From the NCBI GenBank assembly GCA_013289715.1, contig JABCZJ010000016.1, positions 1 to 64,000 of the forward strand: a stretch of DNA of 64,000 bases, given 5' to 3'. Source of the stretch: Acidobacteriota bacterium (GTDB lineage: Bacteria; Acidobacteriota; Terriglobia; Acidiferrales; UBA7541). Below the pieces are notes generated by a model. It had not been told where the DNA came from and ran no database searches. It saw only the letters and a list, made by a program, of their open reading frames with translations. Positions 7,775 to 16,205 of this stretch are shown here, one piece after another (within the stretch, counting starts at the first letter, position 1; each line of letters opens with the position of its first letter). The position numbers and the translations under genes were made by a program.

Positions 7775-9964
7775 CTACTGCGGATCAACGAACACCATGC
7801 CGGAATAGACGCCAGGTGACTGCCCGATCATGACAAACCGATTAGGGGCAATCATGTAGAAATTCGCCGTCACGGGGAAATTCTTGTTTGGAGAGCCGAA
7901 CAGCATCGCTGGCAGTTGGGCCGTGCCGTGACCCGAAGTCGTATCCAAGAACGAAAACTGTCCGTTGAACATCACGTCCGGGACGAAATCGAACTGGGAT
8001 TGCAGGGACGTCAAATCTCCTTCGCCCGTGTACGAACCGGAAGCCTCCACGAAGTTCAGCGCCGCGGCGACATTGGGAATATCCGGAATCACCGAGCCAC
8101 CAAATCGAGCGAGGGCGTTTCCAGATACGCTGTTGTTCGTCAGGTTGCTCGCCTGTGGCACGAAGGTTCCGGAGAAAGCGTTGTTCGTGACCATTTGATT
8201 GTTGGAGGGATCGGTATCAATGATAAAGCCCGTCCCTACATCGGACAGATAGAAAACGGCAGAATCCACAAATCCGGTGTTAAATCCTCCGGGGACGCTG
8301 ATCGTGCCGCGGCCGGTGGTGGGATCGAAGGTCACGACGCCCGGCGCCGTGGGATGAGTGCCTGGGACGATTCCTTCATCGTTTGAATCAAAGGTGAGAT
8401 TGAACGTAGATCCGCCGGCAATCGTCATCACGCCGATAATCACGTCTGGCGCGATGTTGTTCGTTCCGTGAATCGTGTCGAAACCGGTCATCTGAATCAC
8501 GCTGGGATTGACGGTGTTTACCGTATTGGCGGTGAACGTGCCGTTTTGCGCTAACGCGATTCCAGCCTGAGCGGTCCCCAGGACCAAACCTTTATCAATT
8601 TCCACCAAATTGAGTTGGCTGGAATTCACAATGTAGTACGCGTATTGGATAGAATTCCCCGGCACCGCAAGAGTGAGCGTGCCGCGGCCCGAAGAGTCCG
8701 GCGCCGTTGCCTGTCCGGCTGCGATGGGAGCGGCCGTATAAAGCGGATTGGCCGCGCCTGCCTCGCTGAGATCGGCCAGGCCGCCGGAGACGCCGCTTGC
8801 TGCTAGTGTAAATTCGCCGCCTTCCACAATGCGCCCGCCAAAGGGAGCATCGGAATCGAGCAGGAAGGCGTATGTGTTCGCGGGAATTGCAGCCGCATTC
8901 CCGCTGAACAATGACGTATCCTGCTTCAGGATCGTGCCCGAGATGAGATCACCGCTGCCATCGAAAGCGACGATTTCTCCGTGCGTGCCGTCTCCAGACA
9001 TCGCGAACTTCATGGAAATTTCCACCGTGGTGTTGGGATACGTGTAGCTGGTAATGGTAAACGAGCCACGGACGACCTGGTTGAACGAAGTGTCTACGGT
9101 GTAAGTGCCGGCGCCCGGAGGGGGAACGCGGACAATTCCGCCGTCGCCGTCAATATCCACTTCCGCCGCGGTGAGGTTACCCATGCCGTCGGCTGTGATG
9201 CTCCCAGCCATCACCAAGGGGAGCTGGGTGTCGTCGTAACCGCGCAAGAGAAAGGCATACGTTCCTGAAAACTCTGAAACCTGCGAAGTAATCGTGAAAG
9301 TGAAACTGTCGTTCTGAGAATTTTGAGTGACAGAGCTCGCGGTAATTGTGGGCGAAGCGTTTGCCCCGCTTGGCGCTGTTGCCGGAGGGGTATAGACGGC
9401 GCTAAAGCTCGGCGCGGGCGCAGCAGTGAGCGTGCCGCACGCTGGCGAGCAGCTTGTGCCGCCTGCCGTGAGCGTCCAGCTAACGCCGGCATTCGCGCTA
9501 TCGTTTGTTACCGTAACATTTACTGTGACCGGGGCCGTGCCTGCCGTGATGGTCGTAAATTTGTTGGTGATCGTGACACCGACAGCTGGAACAATCGAAA
9601 AATTAAACACGAAAAACTGCGATTTCTCCGCGACCGAGACGACGGTGATGGTGGCGGATTGATTCAGCGGCGCGACGGAAGGCGGCGTGTAGACGGCCGT
9701 AAGGCTCGGAGGAGCTGATGGAACTAATGTCCCGCAGGACGGCGAGCAACTGACGCCAGCGAGAGTCAACGCCCAAGTGACGCCGGCATTGTGGCGATCG
9801 TGCGCGACGACGGCAGTGAGCGTAACGGGCGCTTCTCCTATTTGGATGCTGGAGATCGCATTCGTAACGGTGACCTGAACTGGAGTCGGGAACGGATTTC
9901 CCGCGCAGCAGCATAAGGCGGCTGTGAAGATGATAAGCAGAAAGACGCTTAAGAACCGGTGCAT
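7775..9964 (-). CDS. secreted lipoprotein with two tandem Ig-like repeats
   Basis: This 729-residue protein has an N-terminal signal ending in a lipobox-like TAALCCCAG, so it is probably lipid-anchored. Two homologous repeats follow. They cover about residues 30-120 and 125-220, each with V.V...  ... NAGV.W.L..GG.SCSP.CGTL and ending in YTPP.  .P. They resemble bacterial Ig-like domains common in acidobacterial surface proteins. The rest is a beta-rich Gly/Thr region with recurring 'NTYAFLL' and 'G.FT..A' segments that suggest further degenerate repeats. The start ATG 9964 has GGAG five bases upstream. No enzyme motif is seen; a surface or adhesive role is inference. A perfect 7-bp hairpin at 7698-7717 lies downstream but lacks a T-run. 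Confidence 0.75.
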   Translation of the reverse strand: MHRFLSVFLLIIFTAALCCCAGNPFPTPVQVTVTNAISSIQIGEAPVTLTAVVAHDRHNAGVTWALTLAGVSCSPSCGTLVPSAPPSLTAVYTPPSVAPLNQSATITVVSVAEKSQFFVFNFSIVPAVGVTITNKFTTITAGTAPVTVNVTVTNDSANAGVSWTLTAGGTSCSPACGTLTAAPAPSFSAVYTPPATAPSGANASPTITASSVTQNSQNDSFTFTITSQVSEFSGTYAFLLRGYDDTQLPLVMAGSITADGMGNLTAAEVDIDGDGGIVRVPPPGAGTYTVDTSFNQVVRGSFTITSYTYPNTTVEISMKFAMSGDGTHGEIVAFDGSGDLISGTILKQDTSLFSGNAAAIPANTYAFLLDSDAPFGGRIVEGGEFTLAASGVSGGLADLSEAGAANPLYTAAPIAAGQATAPDSSGRGTLTLAVPGNSIQYAYYIVNSSQLNLVEIDKGLVLGTAQAGIALAQNGTFTANTVNTVNPSVIQMTGFDTIHGTNNIAPDVIIGVMTIAGGSTFNLTFDSNDEGIVPGTHPTAPGVVTFDPTTGRGTISVPGGFNTGFVDSAVFYLSDVGTGFIIDTDPSNNQMVTNNAFSGTFVPQASNLTNNSVSGNALARFGGSVIPDIPNVAAALNFVEASGSYTGEGDLTSLQSQFDFVPDVMFNGQFSFLDTTSGHGTAQLPAMLFGSPNKNFPVTANFYMIAPNRFVMIGQSPGVYSGMVFVDPQ

Positions 9965-10289
9965 GTAGTCTCCGACCTTTCGCTCGAGGTTTCCAGGAGT
10001 CTGGGTTCAGGATCCGCGCAGAGGCCCATGAGGCTAGTCAACGTGTGTGAATGTGAGGATACAGCACGACAAATTCTCCGTGACTCATTGTAAAAAGCAG
10101 CGATCTTGCGAGGGTGCAGTTCGAATAGTCGGCTGGACTGGGAGCCTGGTTCGCGCCGACCGTGCTCGTTAAGGACATTTCTATCGGGTTACGCAGGGGG
10201 CGAACTGCACGACGAGCGTACTGCTGCCGCGTCGCGGAGCAGCATAGACGCGTTCCGCGAAGTTCATCTTTTTCGCAGCAATCGCGAGC
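9965..10289. other. 325-base intergenic region with a 10-bp inverted repeat pair
   Basis: No gene is supported here. GTGCAGTTCG at 10114-10123 and CGAACTGCAC at 10201-10210 form a perfect inverted repeat, and bound a 97-base segment. The segment also contains an imperfect GC-rich palindrome near 10222-10245. The region lies upstream of the lipoprotein gene and must hold its promoter, which I could not place. Confidence 0.4.
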
Positions 10290-11486
10290 TCACGGATTCG
10301 TCGAGGGCTTGTTGTCGGGCGTAGGCGCGGACGGAGGTGGTGCCATCAGAGGATTCCCGGATGGGCGCGGTCCAGCAGGCGCGGACGAAGGCGGAGCCAT
10401 CAGAGAATTGGCCGGAGCCGGAGCTCCGGCTGGCGGGTAGTGATGGATTCTTTCAGTTTCTACCGGTCGCGCGGTGTGCAGCACGCCCGGCTGCAGCTGA
10501 TCTTTCAGCCAGCCGAACAGCTCACCTTCCGATGACATTCTGAGAAGCATCGCGCGGCTATCGCCAAAGTCGTCAATCTGCGCGTTCTTCGGCGCTGCTT
10601 GCTCCATTTTCCTCTCGCAGACTTCCGGGACCATGCGGTAGGTTTCCACGTTCTCGACGCGAACGCTTTCCGCTTTCACTTTTGGAAGCGAGAGCACCGG
10701 ATCCAGCGGGGCAACACTTTTTTGAAATTCAGGCTTCAGGTATGTCGCGCGCTCTTCCTCAGGCACCATTTTCGACTGCGCCAGCCAATCCGGCCAGTCG
10801 CCCCAGGGGCCCAGCACTTGCACGGCCTTAATCCTGGGATCTGCCGCCGAAGCCAGAATCGCGATCGCGCCGCCCGAGCCTTCGCCGAACATTCCAACGC
10901 GGTCCATATCCAGGTCGCCGAGCGAGGTAAGGAAATTCAAGATCATCTGAACATCGTGGGTCGTGGTAGCCAGGGACTCAGGCAGTTCACTGACGAACCA
11001 TTTCTTGGGCGCGTGGTATTCCAGCCGGTGGCCCGTGTATGCGGATACAAATCCAACGGCCGCGTAGCCGCGACTCACGACACCTTCGAGCCACTGGGGA
11101 TTGTTAAAACGGTCCGTGCCATCGGGGTAAGAATAAAGGTAGAGAATTACCGGAGGCTTCGCCACTTTGGTGGGCCTGATGATGTAAAGATCGATCGGAT
11201 CTCCTCCCCGCCAGGTAACCTGCCACAGCTCGCGGGTGAATTTTCCTTCCGGTAGCCCATCCTTTATCCCCAGCACGGCGTCGATCTTCAGCAGGTTGCT
11301 GGATTGCAGAGAGATCGAGCCCATGTCCTCGTGGAATTCTGGAGGTTTCGGTGCGATCGCGTCCGTGACGTGTTGGGAGGCGACCACCGATGGCCCCGGC
11401 ATTGTTTCCTGAGCCACGACCGGCAATGATCCGAATGTGAAAAAGATGAATGAAGCCAGAAAAAGCTGAATTGCCCGAGTTCTCAT
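10290..11486 (-). CDS. secreted alpha/beta hydrolase (acetyl-esterase / dienelactone-hydrolase-like)
   Basis: This 398-residue protein has an N-terminal signal peptide (LFLASFIFFTFGSLPVVAQ) followed by an alpha/beta-hydrolase domain. The nucleophile elbow is GMFGEGSGG with Ser204, and the strand before it is VILYLYSYPDG. The last 50 residues are a low-complexity Pro/Ala/Ser tail with two copies of a NxLMAPPxSAP unit, which also show as a near-direct repeat in the DNA. The catalytic Asp and His are not certain from reading; a His-rich segment (RIHHYPP) lies just before the tail. It is probably periplasmic or secreted and hydrolyses an ester. The ATG at 11486 has GGGAG nine bases upstream. It is monocistronic as far as can be seen. 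Confidence 0.75.
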   Translation of the reverse strand: MRTRAIQLFLASFIFFTFGSLPVVAQETMPGPSVVASQHVTDAIAPKPPEFHEDMGSISLQSSNLLKIDAVLGIKDGLPEGKFTRELWQVTWRGGDPIDLYIIRPTKVAKPPVILYLYSYPDGTDRFNNPQWLEGVVSRGYAAVGFVSAYTGHRLEYHAPKKWFVSELPESLATTTHDVQMILNFLTSLGDLDMDRVGMFGEGSGGAIAILASAADPRIKAVQVLGPWGDWPDWLAQSKMVPEEERATYLKPEFQKSVAPLDPVLSLPKVKAESVRVENVETYRMVPEVCERKMEQAAPKNAQIDDFGDSRAMLLRMSSEGELFGWLKDQLQPGVLHTARPVETERIHHYPPAGAPAPANSLMAPPSSAPAGPRPSGNPLMAPPPSAPTPDNKPSTNP

Positions 11487-11615
11487 AAACTTCGTCTCCC
11501 GATCTTCGATCTGTAACCTGCCAGCTATGTTAGCTGACCGCCGGCGGCGCTATGTTTCACTCACGTGAATTCTGTTCGCAACGACGCCAACAAAATCCAT
11601 GAGGCATCTTGCTGA

Positions 11616-11654
11616 ACAAAGAAAAGGCAGGCGGCTAACAGCGGCCGCCTGCCT
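11616..11654 (-). terminator. intrinsic terminator of the PstS-like gene
   Basis: A perfect 11-bp stem AGGCAGGCGGC (11625-11635) / GCCGCCTGCCT (11644-11654) has an eight-base loop. On the minus strand it is followed by TTTCTTTGT. It lies 28 bases after the stop codon of the gene at 11683-13713. Confidence 0.85.
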
Positions 11655-11682
11655 CGTCCTGTACGGAACGACTTAAGCACTG

Positions 11683-13713
11683 TTACTGTTGAACGTTGTA
11701 ATACTCTGCTTCGAACGAAGGACCGCCGTAATTGACGTAAGCGGCTTCGGACGCTACCGACACCACCGCTCCGTTCATTTCCCCGCCGCTTTCCGGTAGA
11801 CCCGTATAGAGAGAAACGCCCGGGTTGGAAGTCGCGGTCGGAGGAATCAGGTCGAGTCCGTTGTTCGGGTAATTCTGCGATTGCCCCGAGTGAGAACGGA
11901 ACACAGGGAGGTTAAAAGTGAACGCGGAAGCTGCGCAGGTCGCCGCCGTGGAACCGTTGTTGCAAACCAGATAGGGAACGAAGTCCGGAATGCGCGGGAC
12001 GAAGCTGCTGGACTGAAACGCCTGATCCTGAGCGGCCTGAATCAGCCCATCAATCGTGATCGTCCCTGTCAGGGTTGTGGTTTGGTAGGACGGTGCAGTC
12101 TTGTCGCGGACAGCGCGCAAGATGGACCAAATCCGGTATCCGCCGTTCAGAATGTTGGCAAACGTCGGGAGCGGCCAGGTGCCACCACTGTAGGTGCAGG
12201 CGATGCTGGAAGTGCCGATGCCCGTGCAAGCGGACGGGAACAGTCCACCGGTTGGGTAGTTGGCGTACAGCGGATCCACTCCATCGAGCGTGAGGTACTT
12301 AATCGCGGTCTTGCCTTTAAACGAAGGCAAGCCCCAGAAGGCATAGCCGATCGCATCGCCAAAGCTGGAGACGGCAGTAACCATTTCGCCGGTTCCGATT
12401 GCGCGGGTGTGTGTTCCGGTGCTGGTACTTCCGCTGTACCCGTAACCAAGCAGCGGATTCTGGCACGCCACGGTTGGCAGCGGGAACGGACCGCTGGAAG
12501 AAGATCCCGGAGTGTAGCACTGATAGCTGGAGGTGCTCGGTGCGGCGATGTTCAGCTCCTGAGAATTGCCGTAGAGAGCGTCTCGGTCGCGGATTCCCTG
12601 CCATTCAAACGTGTTGTAGGTTCCGGAAGTTGGTTCACGCTGGATGACGTTCAGTGCATTGCCCCTAGCACCGCCGCCATTCAGGTCGCCGACATAAGCG
12701 GCCCAACCAGAGTAGAGCTGCGATAGCACGTGGCTGTTGACGTTGGTGACCGCCCCCAATTGCGTGTCGCCGGTGGGGTTGACGATCACTAGAACCGGAT
12801 CAGCGCCGATCCCAATCGTATAAACCGCGGGAACTGCCAAGCTGCTGATCGGATCTTCTCCGATCCCGTATGATGCAGAACCGAAGCTGTAGATTCCCGC
12901 GCCGGCTGATCCTGGAATCGGGCTGGTGGGGATGCCGTAGGGTACCACGTTGGCGAAGCTGGTTGAGTTGTAGGAGCTCAGGACGGCGGGGTACTGACCG
13001 CCGACGTAGAGACCTGGCTTATAACCGAGGCAAGTGGAAATGCCGCCGGTCGAAGCGGGGTTGGCAGGTGCGCAGCTGGCACGGTTCGTCGCGAAGATTC
13101 CATCTTCAGGGCGAATGTCCGTGAAGGCTACGTTGAAGTTCGCTGCATTAACGACGTTATAGACTGCGGACGGCAGATAGCAAGTGCTCGTGCCGGTACC
13201 CGGATTCTCGTGGGTACTGTCGCAAGTAGCGGTATCCGTGATTCCGGAAATCTTGCCCTCACTTGCGGTGCTCTCTGCGGCGGCGTTCAAGGAGATAAAT
13301 CCATTTTGCACGCCCGTGGAGTTCGTCGAAGTCGTTGCTTGAGCAAAGAACAAGCGTTGGCCGACGACTGAGTCGACCGACAGATAAACGCAAACACTCT
13401 CGGGAGTCGTCGCGTTGTCGTACACGATCGAGATGTTGCCGGGTTCAGATGCGTTGCTGGTAAGGCGTGGGTCCACACCGGCTGCCATGGCCACACCGCT
13501 TACGAAGCCGCCGCCTGTCCAGATAAACTGGCCGCAGGCCGCGGCGCCGGTAATCGGATCACCATTGAGAGCTGCGATGGTTACCGCGGGGAACAACGCC
13601 GACGAGCCGACCCCGGCAACTTGGGGGCGGGCACTCTGTCCGAAGGACGTGCCAACGGAAAGCAGAGCTGTCGCCAGACAGAGCGATCCAGCCAAAAGCT
13701 TTGACTTTTTCAT
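11683..13713 (-). CDS. secreted protein with a PstS-like (phosphate-binding-type) substrate-binding domain
   Basis: This 676-residue protein has a signal peptide (MKKSKLLAGSLCLATALL, cleaved near TSFGQ). The mature N-terminus reads VAGVGSSALFPA, like the 'GAGSTFPAP' opening of phosphate-binding proteins. Further on, QREPTSGTYNTFEW matches the SGT..TF signature of that family. It is much longer than PstS (about 320-350), with Gly/Ser/Thr-rich Cys-containing inserts. No pstCAB genes are adjacent. It may bind phosphate or another oxyanion, or be a divergent extracellular member. ATG 13713 has AAGGAG eight bases upstream, and a strong terminator follows at 11616-11654, so it is a single-gene unit. 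Confidence 0.65.
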   Translation of the reverse strand: MKKSKLLAGSLCLATALLSVGTSFGQSARPQVAGVGSSALFPAVTIAALNGDPITGAAACGQFIWTGGGFVSGVAMAAGVDPRLTSNASEPGNISIVYDNATTPESVCVYLSVDSVVGQRLFFAQATTSTNSTGVQNGFISLNAAAESTASEGKISGITDTATCDSTHENPGTGTSTCYLPSAVYNVVNAANFNVAFTDIRPEDGIFATNRASCAPANPASTGGISTCLGYKPGLYVGGQYPAVLSSYNSTSFANVVPYGIPTSPIPGSAGAGIYSFGSASYGIGEDPISSLAVPAVYTIGIGADPVLVIVNPTGDTQLGAVTNVNSHVLSQLYSGWAAYVGDLNGGGARGNALNVIQREPTSGTYNTFEWQGIRDRDALYGNSQELNIAAPSTSSYQCYTPGSSSSGPFPLPTVACQNPLLGYGYSGSTSTGTHTRAIGTGEMVTAVSSFGDAIGYAFWGLPSFKGKTAIKYLTLDGVDPLYANYPTGGLFPSACTGIGTSSIACTYSGGTWPLPTFANILNGGYRIWSILRAVRDKTAPSYQTTTLTGTITIDGLIQAAQDQAFQSSSFVPRIPDFVPYLVCNNGSTAATCAASAFTFNLPVFRSHSGQSQNYPNNGLDLIPPTATSNPGVSLYTGLPESGGEMNGAVVSVASEAAYVNYGGPSFEAEYYNVQQ

Positions 13714-14530
13714 TCAATCGTCTCCTTAAAGTTTTTCGCACTACGATTCACGCACATTACGCAAGACAACGCGTAGAACTTATTGGCGGTTAAGGTGGAT
13801 TGTGAACCTGCACGATGCGGCGAAATGACGGCACGCTATCGCAGATCGGTTGATTCGTGCTCACACTTCGGTATGCGCATCGTCGGCTCCTGCAAACGTG
13901 CGTGGGCTTACTGTGAACTTGCTACTAGTTAAGGCTGGAAGCGGCCACGAAGTTCGGACCTGCGGCGAGTATCGTGCTTCACTGTTAAGGGAAAATGACG
14001 TGCCAGGTAAACTCAGATGAAACTTTGATAAACGCCGCACAGAAGCGAGAGAGAACAAAGGTGCGATGGAAGAAAGTATGCGCGGATCGCTGTATGACTC
14101 AATTCACCGCACGATTTCGACGAAGAATGATTGAGCTCGATAGCGCGGTCGACGCACGACAGCCGCGCGCTGGCGCTGTGACCGGCCGAACGCGTGGACT
14201 GGCATTCATTGCGGACAACCGTGGCCGCGATCGTTGCGATTGAAGTGAATTCAGAATCGTATGGCGTCCGGCGCAAGAGTATTCATCGCGCTGTCACATC
14301 GCGCTAATAAATCATGAGTATTGAACGTACGCCGTCGTTGGTCGCTACGATTGTGGAACCTTCCAGTTCCGTGCTCAGCCAGCGAGGGCACCGCCCCGAG
14401 GACACTCAAATTGCGGAAGGCCATCAACGCATCGGATTACCCCGTCGCAGCACCGAAACTGGTAAGTTTAGCCAATGAATAGATATGGTTTGCAGGGCGC
14501 GTGGATTGTCGGCGGGCTGATTGCCACGTC
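13714..14530. other. 817-base intergenic region without a recognised feature
   Basis: This region separates two divergently transcribed genes, so it must contain both promoters. I see only short frames without a ribosome binding site or recognisable product. No convincing -35/-10 pair, tRNA or repeat was found. Confidence 0.4.
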
Positions 14531-15940
14531 ATGAATCTCCCCGTTCACGAAACCAGCGTGCCGGAGACGTCGCAACGGGACGCGAAGCCGCGTCCCAGCG
14601 GGCCACGTTTCGTCTCGAGCTTCGCGACGGTCCTGGGCGGCCAGATCGCCTGCGCAGCGGCTGCGCTGGGAATTGAGGTTTGTTATGCGCGGCTCATCGG
14701 GCCCACTGGAAGAGGGCAAATCGGCCTGTGCATGATGGTGATTTCGATCGGCCTCGCAGTTGCCGGACTAGGCGGCGAAGTGCCCATCCTGATTTGGGCG
14801 GCCAGCCAGAGGAAAACGCTGCACGCATGGCTTCCCGCAGTTTGGTTTTGGGGTTTGATCGGTTGCGTGGTATTTAGCTGCTTCTGGACGACTCTGTATT
14901 GGAAATGGCAACCGTCGTTTCTGCGCGGAATCACCCCTACGCTGGCGTATCTGGTCTTGGCGGTTGTGCCTCCGTACGTTTTCTTCCAGTTCTTGCTGGC
15001 CCTGCTCACTGGTCTGGAAAGGTTCAGCGAGAGAGCGGCGATATCGTTGGTGGCGCAAGTGGTGGAACTGGGCACCGTGGTCACCCTGGCTTTGTTGATC
15101 GCGCGAACCGCCGAAATGGCTATCGTGGGAAATTTGGCGGGGATTGTGATGGGCGGATGTGTCGGGGCCATACTTCTGAGGCAGTCGCTGCGCAACGGAT
15201 GGAAAGTGACTGCGGCCGCCGACAAGCTGGGCGCGAGTCTCAGCCTTGGAATGCGAGGAGTTTCCAGCAACCTCGCGATGTTCGCAACGTACCGGCTGGA
15301 TGTATTTGTGGTGAACTACTTTCTAAGTCCGGCGCAGGTGGGACTGTATGCTCTGGGCGTGGTGATCTCGGAGTCGTTGTGGCAAATCCCGCAGGCCGTG
15401 GCGGTGGCTTTGGCGCCGCGCACCGCTCGTACGATTGACGAAGGCGGCGAGCAATTCACCTGCTTCGTCACTCGCCAGGTGTTCCTGCTTGCGTGCACGA
15501 TGGCCGGGATTATGGCGCTGACGAGCGCGCTGGTGATTCCGTTTATTTTCGGCGCGCGTTTTCAGCCCAGTGTGCCGGTGATTTGGTGGATACTGCCGGG
15601 CACCTCGGCGTTTGCGGTTGCCAAAGTGATGGCCGCTGATCTAACCGCTCGAGGAAAGCCGGAATACAACTCCATGATAGCCATCGCGTCCGCGGCACTG
15701 ACGGTGCTGCTGGATTTCGCGCTCATTCCGCGCATGGGCATCCGGGGCGCGGCGCTGGCGTCCTCCATTACATATTTCCTGCAAACAATGATGATCGGCA
15801 TGGCGCTGAAGAGCGTAATCAAGGTGAGCTGGAAAACCTTGTTGATACCCTCCTACGCGGAACTCGTCCACTATCGCGATGCGGTGAGCCGCGGCAAAGC
15901 GTGGCTGACGTCTGCGATTGCTCCGAAAAATCGCGTTTAA
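14531..15940 (+). CDS. Wzx-type polysaccharide flippase
   Basis: This 469-residue protein has about twelve to fourteen membrane segments and the MOP/MATE-like organisation of oligosaccharide flippases. The N-terminal helix is FVSSFATVLGGQIACAAA. The conserved cytoplasmic segment 'GPTGRGQIGLCMM' matches the 'G...G.Y....' turn of Wzx proteins, and 'LSLGMRGVSSNLAMFATYRLDVFVVNYFLSPAQVG' parallels the second-half signature. It would move undecaprenyl-linked repeat units across the inner membrane. ATG 14531 is listed as the start; a GTG at 14501 in the same frame is possible and neither has a strong ribosome binding site. It stands apart from the main polysaccharide operon (21.3-42.4 kb), which lacks a flippase, so it may serve that operon. 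Confidence 0.85.
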   Translation: MNLPVHETSVPETSQRDAKPRPSGPRFVSSFATVLGGQIACAAAALGIEVCYARLIGPTGRGQIGLCMMVISIGLAVAGLGGEVPILIWAASQRKTLHAWLPAVWFWGLIGCVVFSCFWTTLYWKWQPSFLRGITPTLAYLVLAVVPPYVFFQFLLALLTGLERFSERAAISLVAQVVELGTVVTLALLIARTAEMAIVGNLAGIVMGGCVGAILLRQSLRNGWKVTAAADKLGASLSLGMRGVSSNLAMFATYRLDVFVVNYFLSPAQVGLYALGVVISESLWQIPQAVAVALAPRTARTIDEGGEQFTCFVTRQVFLLACTMAGIMALTSALVIPFIFGARFQPSVPVIWWILPGTSAFAVAKVMAADLTARGKPEYNSMIAIASAALTVLLDFALIPRMGIRGAALASSITYFLQTMMIGMALKSVIKVSWKTLLIPSYAELVHYRDAVSRGKAWLTSAIAPKNRV

Positions 15941-16193
15941 GCCCCTGCGCAGTCAATCACGAAACGGCCTCGAGCGTCCGAATCCGCGCGGCTCCGCCGG
16001 CAGAAACGTCGGCCCTGGTTTTTCCCGCAAGTCCCAGAGCGACAGGCGCGAAACGTTCGAAGCTCGCCATTCCACTGCGTGTGCGATTTTCTTACACGGA
16101 ATTTTCCTCAACTGGCTTTATTCATGCGATTGCAATTCGAATCTCATCCTGCCGTAACAGAACAGCTGCGAGTATGGCCCTCATTTCTTACAT

Positions 16194-16199
16194 AGGGAG
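16194..16199 (+). promoter_or_regulatory. ribosome binding site setting a TTG start
   Basis: AGGGAG lies six bases before the TTG at 16206. No ATG or GTG lies in a better place, so this site decides the start of the TonB-dependent receptor. Confidence 0.7.
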
Positions 16200-16205
16200 T
16201 CTTGC

